This document shows positions 50,358 to 59,633 of a stretch of 64,000 nucleotides of DNA, one piece after another. The stretch spans positions 1 to 64,000 of the forward strand of contig JAEUJW010000075.1 in assembly GCA_016793465.1 (NCBI GenBank), given 5' to 3'. The position numbers were made by a program, and so were the translations under genes. Under the pieces are notes generated by a model. It saw nothing but the letters and a program-made list of their open reading frames with translations, had not been told where the DNA came from and searched no databases. The stretch comes from Myxococcales bacterium. GTDB lineage: Bacteria; Myxococcota; Polyangia; Nannocystales; Nannocystaceae. Numbering within the stretch: position 1 is the stretch's first letter; each line of letters opens with the position of its first letter.

Positions 50358-52859
50358 ATGACAATTGGCATGGCGGCACGCGGCATCGGTACATGGTCCT
50401 CCTGGTTCGCGCTCGCGCTCGCGGCTGGCTGCGGCGACAGCGGCGGCGACGGCTCCGCGGGTCAGACCGACAGCGCCACCGGCGGCGTCGACACCGACAC
50501 CAGCGGCGGCCCGGTGGTGACCGGCACCACCGCGACGCCCCCGACCACCGACGACGACGGCACCGCCGGCAACTCCCAGACCGGCACCGAGACCACCAAC
50601 ACCCCGACCGGCACCAGCCCGACCGGCGACACCTCGTCGACCGGCGACCCGACGACCACCGGCGACCCGACCGCCACCACCGACTCGACCACCGGCGGCG
50701 ACCTGTGCGAGGGCGGCACCCTCTGCGGTCAGCCCGCCGCGTGCTGCCCCGCCGGCAACGAGTGCATCGAGGGCAACTGCCTGCCGACCTGCGCCAGCGA
50801 GATCCGCTGCGGCGAGGACCTCTCGCTGTGCTGCGAGGTCGGCCAGGTCTGCTCCGGCGAGGTCTGCGTGACCCCCGGCGCCCCCTGCTCCGACTCCTAC
50901 GACTGCATGCCCGGCGAGTACTGCGAGCAGACCCTCGGGCAGTGCCTCCCGCAGCCCGACCCGCTGCTCTGCGAGGTCGTGCCCGACTTCGACACCCTCG
51001 ACGCCGTGCTCGAGTGGTCGTGGCAGCTCGAGGAGGTGCTCTCGATCCCCGTGGTCGCCGACCTCGACGGCGACGCCAGCCCCGAGGTCGTCGTCAACAC
51101 CACCAAGTACATGGCCAACGACTTCACCCGCGGCATCATCGTCGTGCTCGACGGCACGACCGGCGCCGAGAAGTTCCGCATCGAGCCCGACGCCAACATG
51201 AACAAGTTCGGCTCGCACGGCCGCTCGACCATCGCCCTCGGCGACGTCAGCGGCGACGGCCTCCCCGACATCCTCTACGCCGGGCGCGAGGCCGGCGGCA
51301 AGGCCCCGATCCACGCCATCGACGGCCAGGGCGTGTTCCTGTGGACCTCGCACCTGGCCAACAACATGCCGGCGACCACCGGCATCGGCAGCGGCGCCGG
51401 CCTCACGGCCGCCAACTTCGACGACGACGAGATGACCGAGATCGTGGTCGGCGCCTCGCTGCTCGACCACGACGGCACGATGGTGTGGAACTTCGCCAAC
51501 AACGGCGGCCTGCTCGGCGGCCCGCCCGGGTACCTCGGCGGCCTCAGCGCGGTCGTCGACCTCGACGCCGACGGCTACCCGGAGATCGTCAGCGGCAAGC
51601 AGGCCTGGAAGGTCGACTGGACCCCCGGCGACCCGCCGACGGTGAACGTCACCGAGCTGTGGAACAACACCAACGGCAACGACGGCTGGCCGGCCATCGC
51701 CGACCTCGACCAGAACGGCACGCCCGAGGTGGTGATCGCCTCGTCCGGCATGATCCGCGTGCTCGACGGCGCGACCGGCAAGCTGTGGTGCGGCGTCGAC
51801 CCGACCGGCGTCGCCTGCGAGATGAACGACGCCATGCGCACCCAGCCGCGCGCCGTGCCCGGCGGCGGCCTCGGCGGCCCGCCCACCGTCGCCGACTTCG
51901 ACGGCGACGGCCGCCCCGAGCTCGCGGTCGCCGGCGCCGCCGCCTACACCGTGTTCGACCTCAACCGCATGGGCGAGGAGGTCGTGCAGCCGATGGGCGA
52001 CGCGGCCCCCGCCGCCGGCGCGATCTACCGCCGCTGGTCGCAGACCACCCAGGACCAGTCGTCGAACTGCACCGGCTCGTCGGTGTTCGACTTCCAGGGC
52101 GACGGCGCCGCCGAGGTCACCTACAACGACGAGTGCTACGCCCGCGTGTACAACGGCGCCGACGGCACGGTGCTCCTGCAGGTCGAGAACTCGAGCGCGA
52201 CCATCCACGAGTACCCCCTCGTCGTCGACGCCGACGCCGACGGCAACTCGGAGATCCTCATGACCGCCAGCCTGGTCGGCTCGTGCAACGCCCCCGGCTA
52301 CGTCACGCGCAAGGGCGTGTTCCTGTACGGCGACGCCAACGACGAGTGGGTGCCGACCCGCCGCGTGTGGACGCAGCACACCTACCACGTGACCAACGCG
52401 ACGTCCGCCGGCAACCCGCCGATGATGGAGCAGGACAACTGGACCAACCCGGGCCTCAACAACTACCGCCAGAACTCGCAGGGCGAGGGCGTGTTCAACG
52501 CCTCCGACCTGACCGTCGGCCTGTCGATCGGCCTCGACCAGTGCACCGACTCGCTCGAGCTGATCGCCACCGTGCGCAACGAGGGCGCCCTCGGCGTGCC
52601 CGCCGGCATCAACGTCGAGTTCTTCCAGGGCGTCGACGCCACCGGCGTCCCGCTCGGCGCCGCCGTGACCGACAAGGCGCTCCTGCCCGGCCAGTCGACC
52701 AAGGTCAGCATCGTCGTCCCGGCCCCGCCGCCCGACATGCCCGCCGACTACTACGTCGAGGTCGACGACGCCAGCGACGGCGACGGCGCGATCCTCGAGT
52801 GCAACGAGGACAACAACAGCGACGCCGTCACCTCCGCCGCCTGCCCGCAGCCCGGCTGA
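50358..52859 (+). CDS. large FG-GAP-type surface lipoprotein with Cys-rich N-domain and CARDB-like C-domain
   Basis: An 833-residue predicted lipoprotein. The signal from ATG 50358 ends LALAAGC, followed by a ~85-residue Thr/Gly/Asp linker. Cys-rich units follow (CGQPAACCPAGNECIEGNC, LSLCCEVGQVCSGEVC, CSDSYDCMPGEYCEQTLGQC; about residues 118-200). Then come at least six beta-propeller (FG-GAP-like) repeats with Asp-rich loops (VVADLDGDASPEVVVNT, AVVDLDADGYPEIVSGK, TVADFDGDGRPELAVAG). The C-terminal ~120 residues look CARDB-like (LELIATVRNEGALGVPAGIN). Likely adhesion or ligand binding; ATG at 50370 is an alternative start. Confidence 0.83.
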   Translation: MTIGMAARGIGTWSSWFALALAAGCGDSGGDGSAGQTDSATGGVDTDTSGGPVVTGTTATPPTTDDDGTAGNSQTGTETTNTPTGTSPTGDTSSTGDPTTTGDPTATTDSTTGGDLCEGGTLCGQPAACCPAGNECIEGNCLPTCASEIRCGEDLSLCCEVGQVCSGEVCVTPGAPCSDSYDCMPGEYCEQTLGQCLPQPDPLLCEVVPDFDTLDAVLEWSWQLEEVLSIPVVADLDGDASPEVVVNTTKYMANDFTRGIIVVLDGTTGAEKFRIEPDANMNKFGSHGRSTIALGDVSGDGLPDILYAGREAGGKAPIHAIDGQGVFLWTSHLANNMPATTGIGSGAGLTAANFDDDEMTEIVVGASLLDHDGTMVWNFANNGGLLGGPPGYLGGLSAVVDLDADGYPEIVSGKQAWKVDWTPGDPPTVNVTELWNNTNGNDGWPAIADLDQNGTPEVVIASSGMIRVLDGATGKLWCGVDPTGVACEMNDAMRTQPRAVPGGGLGGPPTVADFDGDGRPELAVAGAAAYTVFDLNRMGEEVVQPMGDAAPAAGAIYRRWSQTTQDQSSNCTGSSVFDFQGDGAAEVTYNDECYARVYNGADGTVLLQVENSSATIHEYPLVVDADADGNSEILMTASLVGSCNAPGYVTRKGVFLYGDANDEWVPTRRVWTQHTYHVTNATSAGNPPMMEQDNWTNPGLNNYRQNSQGEGVFNASDLTVGLSIGLDQCTDSLELIATVRNEGALGVPAGINVEFFQGVDATGVPLGAAVTDKALLPGQSTKVSIVVPAPPPDMPADYYVEVDDASDGDGAILECNEDNNSDAVTSAACPQPG

Positions 52860-52913
52860 TCGCCCGCGCGTCCGCGGCCACCCACCGCGAGCGTCCGGCG
52901 CCGCCGCCGGACC

Positions 52914-53537
52914 TCAGCGGTGGAACAGCTTCAGGCGCATCACCATCAGCGCCAGCGGCATGTAGCGCCCCAGCGCCGTCGAGCCGACGCCGCCGGCCAG
53001 CAGCCGCGCCGAGCCCGAGGCCGCCAGCGCGTCCTGCACCCCGCGGTGGGCCAGCACCTTCGCCGCCGTGGCCCGCAGGATCAGCTCGCCGTGCCGCCGC
53101 GAGCCGACGTCGAGCTGCTCGTCGCCGTACTCGAACCACCCGCGGTGCGCCGGCCTGACCCTCCGCGGCCCCGCGCGCCCGGCCGCCGCCGCCGCGCGCA
53201 GCGGGTCGCCCTCCGCCAGTTTGAGCGCCTGATAGAACCACCACACGCTGGCGTAGGTCCGCCCGTCGAGCGTGAACTCGGCCGGCTCCGAGCTGCTGAG
53301 CGGTCCGCCCGAGATGCCGATCAGCCGCCCCGCCTCGCGCAGCACGCCCGCGAGCCGCCACGGCTCGCGCTCGACCGCCGCCCGCGCGGCCGGCGTCAGC
53401 TCGACCGCCTGCGGCTCGTACAGCACGCCCTCGAGGGTCGGGTCGGACGGGTCGACGTGCGCCGCCAGCTCGCTCATGTCGTAGCCCCGCAGCACCTCGC
53501 GGCGCTGCCTGAGCGTGCGGCGATCGGTCTCGGCCAC
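52914..53537 (-). CDS. NADAR/YbiA-like domain protein (tentative)
   Basis: A 207-residue cytosolic protein. The middle contains FTLDGRTYASVWWFYQALKL and, later, RHGELILRATAAKVLAHRGV, resembling the NADAR/YbiA fold, whose members cleave N-glycosidic bonds in riboflavin intermediates or ADP-ribosylated substrates. The N-terminal ~70 residues are not typical of YbiA. Assignment is by motif memory and uncertain. It is convergent with the large lipoprotein gene and 19 bp from the dehydrogenase stop. Confidence 0.55.
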   Translation of the reverse strand: MAETDRRTLRQRREVLRGYDMSELAAHVDPSDPTLEGVLYEPQAVELTPAARAAVEREPWRLAGVLREAGRLIGISGGPLSSSEPAEFTLDGRTYASVWWFYQALKLAEGDPLRAAAAAGRAGPRRVRPAHRGWFEYGDEQLDVGSRRHGELILRATAAKVLAHRGVQDALAASGSARLLAGGVGSTALGRYMPLALMVMRLKLFHR

Positions 53538-53556
53538 CGCTCGAGTCTACCGCGGC

Positions 53557-54771
53557 TCAGCCCGCCGGGCGCAGCTCGACCTTGATCCACCCCGGCTCGC
53601 GGCGGTCGAACGCCTCGTAGGCCGCGATCACGTCGCTGAGCGGCTCCTGCTGGGTCAGCACCGTGCTCGGGTCGATCGTCCCGCGGTGCACGAGGTCGAC
53701 CAGCCGCGGCACGTACTTGCGGTGGTTGCAGTTGCCCATGTTGATCGTCAGGTTCTTGTTCATCGCCACGCCGATCGGGAAGAACCTCGCGGACTGCGGG
53801 TACACCCCGACGATCGACAGCGTGCCCGCCTTGGCCAGGCCCTCGACGGCCCAGTCGAGCGCCTGCGACGGGCCGTCGCCCGGCCGCCACAGCTCGCCGT
53901 CCGGCCTGGCGTCCGGCGCGACCTCGGCGACCTCGCGGGCGTGCCGCTCCGCGTCGCGCTTGCTCGCCTTGCCCGCCGGTCCGTGGTGCGCGTGGTTGGC
54001 GTCGACCCCGACCGCGTCGATCGCCCGGTCGACCCCGATGCCGCCGGTCAACCGCTTCAGCGCCTCGACCGGCGGCTCCTGCTCGAAGTTGATGACCTCC
54101 GCCCCCAGCTGGCACGCCATCTCGAGGCGCGACGGCACCGAGTCGACGGCGAACACCCGGCCCGCGCCGAGCAGCCTGGCGCTGACGATGGCGAACTGCC
54201 CGACCGGCCCGCAGCCGAACACAGCCACCGTGTCGCCCGCTGTGATCTCCGCCAGCTTGGCCGCGAAGTACGCCGTGGGGAAGATGTCCGACAGCAGGAT
54301 CGCCTGGTCGTCGCGCACCTCCGGCGGCAGCTTGACCAGGTTGACCGCCGCGAACGGCACCCGCGCCAGCTCGGCCTGGAGCCCGTGGAACGGCCCCGTC
54401 GTCGCCGGTCCGCCGTAGAACGCGGTGCCCGCGGCCGGCCCGTTGGGGTTCGCGTTGTCGCACTGCGCGTAGTACCCCGCCCGGCAGTACGCACAATAGC
54501 CGCACGCGATCGTCGACGGGATGACCACGCGGTCGCCGACCTTGAGGTTGCGGACGTCGCGGCCGAGCTCCTCGACCACGCCGACGCCCTCGTGCCCGAG
54601 GATCGTGCCGGTGCGCATGCCCGGCATGGTCCCGCGGATGAAGTGCAGGTCGGTCCCGCAGATCGCGCTCGCCGTCAGCCGCACGATCGCGTCGGTCGGC
54701 TCGCGCAGCTTGGGGTCCGCCACCTTGTCGAGGCGAATGTCGCCGACACCGTGAAATACGACTGCTCGCAT
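53557..54771 (-). CDS. zinc-dependent alcohol dehydrogenase family protein
   Basis: A 404-residue MDR dehydrogenase. Catalytic Zn ligands are Cys in AICGTDLHF and His-Glu in LGHEGVGVVEE. The structural Zn set is ACGYCAYCRAGYYAQC, and the NAD fold has VFGCGPVGQFAIVSA. A ~40-residue Arg/Ala/Pro-rich insertion (about 278-320) is unusual. It is a paralogue of the gene at 62403. Substrate unknown; formaldehyde/alcohol dehydrogenases of this branch are common. The start at 54771 is fixed by the MRAVVFHG family N-terminus. Confidence 0.87.
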   Translation of the reverse strand: MRAVVFHGVGDIRLDKVADPKLREPTDAIVRLTASAICGTDLHFIRGTMPGMRTGTILGHEGVGVVEELGRDVRNLKVGDRVVIPSTIACGYCAYCRAGYYAQCDNANPNGPAAGTAFYGGPATTGPFHGLQAELARVPFAAVNLVKLPPEVRDDQAILLSDIFPTAYFAAKLAEITAGDTVAVFGCGPVGQFAIVSARLLGAGRVFAVDSVPSRLEMACQLGAEVINFEQEPPVEALKRLTGGIGVDRAIDAVGVDANHAHHGPAGKASKRDAERHAREVAEVAPDARPDGELWRPGDGPSQALDWAVEGLAKAGTLSIVGVYPQSARFFPIGVAMNKNLTINMGNCNHRKYVPRLVDLVHRGTIDPSTVLTQQEPLSDVIAAYEAFDRREPGWIKVELRPAG

Positions 54772-54941
54772 GGCCCCTACCCTGGCCACGTCGAGCCCGC
54801 GGCGACCGACGCATTCGCTGCCGTCGCTTGTGCACATCTTTCACCGTCCGCGCGGCCCGCCAGCGACAACCCTGCGGCTCCGCGCACTTGCCGGGCGATC
54901 CGCGCGTGTTAACCAACTCGAGCGACAGGAGCACACCGACC

Positions 54942-55946
54942 ATGCCGAGGGCCATCTGGGAAGGGACGATCAGCTTCGGGCTCGTGCAGATCCCCGTCGG
55001 TCTGTACACCGCCGAGAAGCGCAACGACCTCGAGTTCCACCAGCTCGACCGCCGCGACCTCGCGCCCGTCGGCAACAGGCGTTACAACCGCAAGACCGAC
55101 AAGGAGGTCGAGTGGGGGGACGTCGTCAAGGGCTACGAGTACGCCGAGGGCAAGTACGTCGTGCTCGAGAAGGAGGACCTCCAGCGCGCCAACCCCAGGG
55201 CCACGCAGACGGTCGAGCTCGTCGAATTCGTCGACCAGGACGCGATCGAGCCGATCTACTACGAGAAGCCCTACTACCTCGCCCCCGGCAAGCGCGGCGC
55301 CAAGGCCTACGTGCTGCTGCGCGAGGTATTAAAGAAGAGCAACAAGGTCGGCGTGGCCCGGGTGGTGATCCGCACGCGCGAGCACGTGGCGGCGCTGATG
55401 GTCCGCGGGCCCGCGCTGGTGCTGATGCTGCTGCGCTACGACCACGAGATCGTGCCGCCCAGCAAGCTCGAGCTGCCGGGCGGCGGCGTCAAGACGGCGA
55501 ACATCGCCGCCGGCGAGCTCAAGATGGCCGAGCGCCTCGTCGAGGACATGTCCGACAAGTTCGACCCCGCCGAATTCAAGGACTCCTACCACGACGACCT
55601 GCTCGGCTTCATCAAGAAGAAAATTAGAGCCGGCGACACCGCCGAGGTCGAGGTCCCCGAGGAGCTCGAGGCCCCCGAGCCCAGCAACGTGGTCGACATC
55701 ATGGCCCTGCTCCGCCGCAGCCTCGAGAAGGACGGCAAGGCCGAGCCCCGCGCGGCCAGGAAGACGGCCGCCAAGAAGACCACCAAAAAAACGACGGCCA
55801 AGAAGACCACCGCCAAGAAGACCACCGCCAAGAAGACCACCGCCAAGAAGACGGCCAGGAAGACCACCGCCAAGAAGACCGCCGCCAAGAAGACCACCAA
55901 AAAGGCCGCGAGCAGAAAGAGCCACGCGACCCGGAAGGCGGCGTGA
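54942..55946 (+). CDS. ku: Ku protein of non-homologous end joining
   Basis: A 334-residue bacterial Ku that binds double-strand DNA ends and recruits LigD. The Ku core (about residues 1-255) starts MPRAIWEGTISFGLVQIPVG and includes EYAEGKYVVLEKED, YYEKPYYLAPGKRGAKAY and ELKMAERLVEDMSDKF. A 65-residue tail of Lys-Lys-Thr-Thr/Ala repeats follows, like histone H1 tails, coded by 12-bp repeats. AGGAG lies 10 nt before ATG 54942. The ligD gene starts 4 bp after its stop. Confidence 0.95.
   Translation: MPRAIWEGTISFGLVQIPVGLYTAEKRNDLEFHQLDRRDLAPVGNRRYNRKTDKEVEWGDVVKGYEYAEGKYVVLEKEDLQRANPRATQTVELVEFVDQDAIEPIYYEKPYYLAPGKRGAKAYVLLREVLKKSNKVGVARVVIRTREHVAALMVRGPALVLMLLRYDHEIVPPSKLELPGGGVKTANIAAGELKMAERLVEDMSDKFDPAEFKDSYHDDLLGFIKKKIRAGDTAEVEVPEELEAPEPSNVVDIMALLRRSLEKDGKAEPRAARKTAAKKTTKKTTAKKTTAKKTTAKKTTAKKTARKTTAKKTAAKKTTKKAASRKSHATRKAA
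55764..55911 (+). repeat. Lys/Thr/Ala-coding 12-bp repeats in the Ku tail
   Basis: Repeated AAGACCACCGCC-type units encode KTTA or KTTK steps. Near-identical units make length changes by slippage plausible. Confidence 0.8.
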
Positions 55947-55950
55947 GGCC

Positions 55951-58878
55951 GTGACGCTGCGCCGCTACCACGAGAAGCGGGACTTCGGCCGCACCCCCGA
56001 GCCGCGCGGCGAGGCCCCCAGGGGCGAGGGCGCCGGCCGGTTCGTCATCCAGAAGCACGCCGCCACACGCCTCCACTACGACTTTCGCCTCGAGCTCGAC
56101 GGCGTGCTGAAGAGCTGGGCCGTGCCCAAGGGTCCGAGCCTCGACCCGGGCGACAAGCGCCTCGCCGTGCACGTCGAGGACCACCCGGTCGAGTACGGCA
56201 GCTTCGAGGGCACGATCCCCAGGGGCGAGTACGGCGGCGGCACCGTCGTGCTGTGGGACCGCGGCACCTGGCACCCCGAGGACGACCCCGCCGCCGCCTA
56301 TGCGAAGGGCCACCTGCGCTTTCGCCTCGACGGCGAGAAGCTGCAGGGCGGCTTCTCGCTGGTGCGCATGCACGGCCGCAGCGACAAGCACGACAACTGG
56401 CTGTTAATCAAATCCGACGACGAGCAGGCCAGCGACGACGGCGAGGCGCTCGTCCGCGATCGCCCCGAGAGCGTGGCCACCGGCCGCACGCTCGACGACA
56501 TCGCCGCCGACCCCGATCGCGTGTGGCACTCGAAGGCGACCAGGAAGACCGCCGGGAAGGCGACCAGCGCGTCCGCCAAACCCGCCGCCGCCCGCGGCAG
56601 GAAGACCACGAAGAAGACCTCCGCCAGGACGACAGCCGCCGTCAAGACGGCCGCCGCCAACAAGCCCGCCGCCAACAAGACCTCCTCCGAAAAAACCGCC
56701 ACCAACAAGACCTCCTCCGCACGTAGAACTGCCGACAAGACAACCACCGCACGTAAGACCTCCTCCAAGAAGACCTCCGCACATAGGATCGCCGCCAACA
56801 AGACAACCACCGCACATAAGACCGTCGCCAAAAAGACCGCCCTCAAGAAGGCCGCCGCCCAGAAGACCGCCGCCCAGAAGACCGCCGCCAAAAAGACCTC
56901 CGCCTCGCGCCCCGACGCCGGGCCCGACGACATCGCCCCGGAGCTCGCCACCCTCGTCGACGCCGTCCCGCCGGGCGACGAGTGGCTGCACGAGATCAAG
57001 TACGACGGCTATCGCCTGATCGCCCGCATCGACCGCGGCCAAATTAAACTCCTGACGCGCAAGCAGGAGGACTGGGCCCCGCGCTTCCCCTGGCTGGTCG
57101 ACGCCCTGCGCGCGCAGATCCGCGTCGACGCCGCGGTCGTCGACGGCGAGCTCGTGCACCTCGGCGCCGACGGCATCACCCGCTTCGGCGCGCTGCAGCA
57201 GGCCCTCTCGACCGGCGACCACCGCGACCTCGTGTTCTTCGCCTTCGACCTGCTGCACCTCCAGGGCGTCGACATGCGCCGCGTGCCCCTGCTGCACCGC
57301 AAGCAGGCCCTCGCCGAGCTGCTGGCCGCCGGCCCGACGAGCCGGCGCATCCGCCTGTCCGCCCACGTGCTCGGCGAGGGCGAGCGCCTGCTGGGCCGCG
57401 CCTGCAAGCTCGGCCTCGAGGGCGTCATCGCCAAGCGCGCCGACTCCCCCTACCGCTCCGGCCGCCACCGCGACTGGCTCAAAATCAAATGTGCACACCG
57501 CCAGGAGGTCGTCGTCGGCGGCTTTAATAATTCACGCAGCGGCCCGCGAAAGATCGGCTCGCTGCTGATCGGCGTCCATGACGATAAGCGCCGGTTCGTC
57601 TATTGCGGCAAGGTCGGCAGCGGCTTCGACTTCGACGGCGCCGCCGAGCTGCGCGCCCGCCTCGACGAGCTCGTCACACCTCGCCACCCCTTCACGACCA
57701 AGCCTCCCCGCTCGGCCCGCAGCACCTGGGTCCGCCCGGACATCGTCGTCGACGTCGAGTTCACCGAGTGGACCGCCGACGGTCGCCTGCGCCACCCCGT
57801 GTTCGTCGGCGTGCGCGAGGACAAGCGCGCCCGCGACGTCCGCCGCGAGCGCCCGGCCGAGGCGGGCTCCGCACCCGCGAAGACAGCCGCGCCGACGCCC
57901 GCCGCCAAGAACACCACCGCCAAAAAACCCGCCGCCAAGAAGCCGCCGAAGACCGCGACCGGCGAGCCCGGCGCGGTCGAGGTCCTCGGCGTGCCGATCA
58001 CCCACCCCGCGCGCGTGCTCTACCCCGACGACGCGCTCAGCAAACTCGACATCGCCCGTTATCACGAGGCCGTCGCCGAGTGGACGCTCCGCGAGGTCGC
58101 CGGGCGCCCGGTCAGCGTGGTCCGCTGCCCCGACGGCATCGCCAGCGGCGAGCCCCAGCGCTGCTTCTTCCAGAAGCACCTGCCGTACGATCTGCCGCCC
58201 GGCCTCCACAGCGCCCGCCTCGACGAACACGCGCCGTACCTGTTCGTCAAGGACGCCAGAGGTCTGGTCGCGCTGACGCAGGTCGGCGTGCTCGAGATCC
58301 ACGCGTGGGGGTCGACGGTCGCCCACCCCGACGAGCCCGACCGCCTCGTGCTCGACCTCGACCCCGGCCCCGGCGTGCCGTGGGACCGCGTCAAGGACAC
58401 CGCGGCGGCCCTGCGCGCCCGCCTCGCCGACCTCGACCTCGCTTCATTTTTGAAGACCACCGGCGGCAAGGGCCTCCACGTGGTCGTGCCGCTGACCCGC
58501 GGGCGCCAGTCCTGGGACGACGTCAAGGCGTTCGCCCGCGGCCTCGCCCTCGAGCTCGTGCACGCCGCCCCCGACATGTTCACCGCCAGCGCCAGCAAGG
58601 CCGGCCGCAGCGGCAAGATCTACCTCGACTACCTCCGCAACTCCCGCGGCGCCACCAGCATCGCCGCCTACTCGCCGCGCGCCCGCCCCGGCGCCCCTGT
58701 GGCCGTGCCCCTGCGCTGGGACGAACTCTCGGCCCTCACCACGCCGCAGAAGTGCTCCGTCAAGACGCTTCAGCGCCGCCTCGCCAGCCTGAAGCGCGAC
58801 CCCTGGGCCGAGCTCGCCAGGACTCGCCAGTCGCTGCGCGCCAGCCTGCTCCGCGAGGTCCGCGGCCGGGCCGCCTGA
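55951..58878 (+). CDS. ligD: multifunctional DNA ligase D
   Basis: A 975-residue NHEJ enzyme from GTG, with domain order phosphoesterase-ligase-polymerase as in Pseudomonas LigD. The 3'-phosphoesterase domain (about 1-180) has KHAATRLHYDFRLELDG with His36, His42 and Asp44. The ligase domain (about 325-635) has nucleotidyl Lys in EIKYDGYR (about residue 350) and DGELV. The polymerase domain (about 675-975) has DLDPGPG (metal Asps) and TTGGKGLHVVVPL. Two Lys/Thr/Ala linkers, long at about 190-318 and short at about 640-670, match the Ku tail in style. Cotranscribed with ku. Confidence 0.95.
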   Translation: MTLRRYHEKRDFGRTPEPRGEAPRGEGAGRFVIQKHAATRLHYDFRLELDGVLKSWAVPKGPSLDPGDKRLAVHVEDHPVEYGSFEGTIPRGEYGGGTVVLWDRGTWHPEDDPAAAYAKGHLRFRLDGEKLQGGFSLVRMHGRSDKHDNWLLIKSDDEQASDDGEALVRDRPESVATGRTLDDIAADPDRVWHSKATRKTAGKATSASAKPAAARGRKTTKKTSARTTAAVKTAAANKPAANKTSSEKTATNKTSSARRTADKTTTARKTSSKKTSAHRIAANKTTTAHKTVAKKTALKKAAAQKTAAQKTAAKKTSASRPDAGPDDIAPELATLVDAVPPGDEWLHEIKYDGYRLIARIDRGQIKLLTRKQEDWAPRFPWLVDALRAQIRVDAAVVDGELVHLGADGITRFGALQQALSTGDHRDLVFFAFDLLHLQGVDMRRVPLLHRKQALAELLAAGPTSRRIRLSAHVLGEGERLLGRACKLGLEGVIAKRADSPYRSGRHRDWLKIKCAHRQEVVVGGFNNSRSGPRKIGSLLIGVHDDKRRFVYCGKVGSGFDFDGAAELRARLDELVTPRHPFTTKPPRSARSTWVRPDIVVDVEFTEWTADGRLRHPVFVGVREDKRARDVRRERPAEAGSAPAKTAAPTPAAKNTTAKKPAAKKPPKTATGEPGAVEVLGVPITHPARVLYPDDALSKLDIARYHEAVAEWTLREVAGRPVSVVRCPDGIASGEPQRCFFQKHLPYDLPPGLHSARLDEHAPYLFVKDARGLVALTQVGVLEIHAWGSTVAHPDEPDRLVLDLDPGPGVPWDRVKDTAAALRARLADLDLASFLKTTGGKGLHVVVPLTRGRQSWDDVKAFARGLALELVHAAPDMFTASASKAGRSGKIYLDYLRNSRGATSIAAYSPRARPGAPVAVPLRWDELSALTTPQKCSVKTLQRRLASLKRDPWAELARTRQSLRASLLREVRGRAA

Positions 58879-58908
58879 CCGGTAGGCCCGACGACCTCGC
58901 CCCTCGCC

Positions 58909-59559
58909 TCAGGCGGCGCCTGAGCCCGCCGCGACCAGCCCGTGGTCGATCGCGTAGCGGGTCAGCGCCGCCGTCGACTTGAGCCCGAGCTGGCGGGCGA
59001 TGCAGGCCCGGTGGAACTCGACGGTCTTGACCGAGATGCCGAGCTCGCTGGCGATCTGCTTGCCTCCCATGCCCTGGGCGACCCGCCGCACGACCTCGCG
59101 CTGGCGCTCGGTCAGCACCCCGGAGCCGCCGCGGGTCGCCGGCCCCGGCTCGCCCAGCGCATCGACGTCGAGCCCGAGCACCGGGCTTATCACCCGCCCG
59201 CCTCGCACCACCGTCCACACCGCCGCCAGCAGCTCCTCCGGGCTCGAGCCCTTGAACATGTAGCCCCGCGCCCCCGCGGCGAACGCCTCGCGCACGTACA
59301 GCAGGTCGGTATGCATGGTCAGAATCACGAAGCGCGTGCCCGGGTAGCGCGGCGCCAGCACCCGCAGCGCGTCGAGCCCGGTCACCCCGGGCATGGTCAG
59401 GTCGCACAGCACCGCGTCCGGCTGCCACCGCGCCACCGCCTCGATCAGCGCCTCACCGCTGTCGACCGCCTCCACCACCTCGAACTCTCGGGCCAGCAGG
59501 ACCGCGAGCGCCTCCAGCACCAGCCGATGATCGTCTGCGAGGATAATTTGCGGCTTCAT
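58909..59559 (-). CDS. NarL/FixJ-type response regulator
   Basis: A 216-residue two-domain regulator. The receiver (about 1-120) has acidic pocket ADDH, phospho-Asp in VLCDLTMPG, Thr in VILTMH and Lys in YMFKG. The DNA-binding LuxR HTH (about 148-210) has LTERQREVVRRVAQG and KTVEFHRACIARQLG. All receiver residues are intact. It is 74 bp behind a second such regulator, with no kinase gene in the window. No SD is evident before ATG 59559. Confidence 0.93.
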   Translation of the reverse strand: MKPQIILADDHRLVLEALAVLLAREFEVVEAVDSGEALIEAVARWQPDAVLCDLTMPGVTGLDALRVLAPRYPGTRFVILTMHTDLLYVREAFAAGARGYMFKGSSPEELLAAVWTVVRGGRVISPVLGLDVDALGEPGPATRGGSGVLTERQREVVRRVAQGMGGKQIASELGISVKTVEFHRACIARQLGLKSTAALTRYAIDHGLVAAGSGAA

Positions 59560-59633
59560 AGTTGAAGCCAGCGTGGCCCAGGCCGGGGCCGGTCAGGAAG
59601 CGCTTTTCTCGCGCCGGCGCCGCCATTCTTGCG

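Noticed and set aside
52914..53537. Confident NADAR/YbiA assignment
   Set aside because: Only one stretch (DGRTYASVWWFYQALKL) and a later helix resemble the family, so the call stays tentative.
55764..55911. Ku tail repeats as a CRISPR or satellite array
   Set aside because: The repeats are in frame and encode Lys/Thr/Ala steps, continuous with the Ku reading frame.
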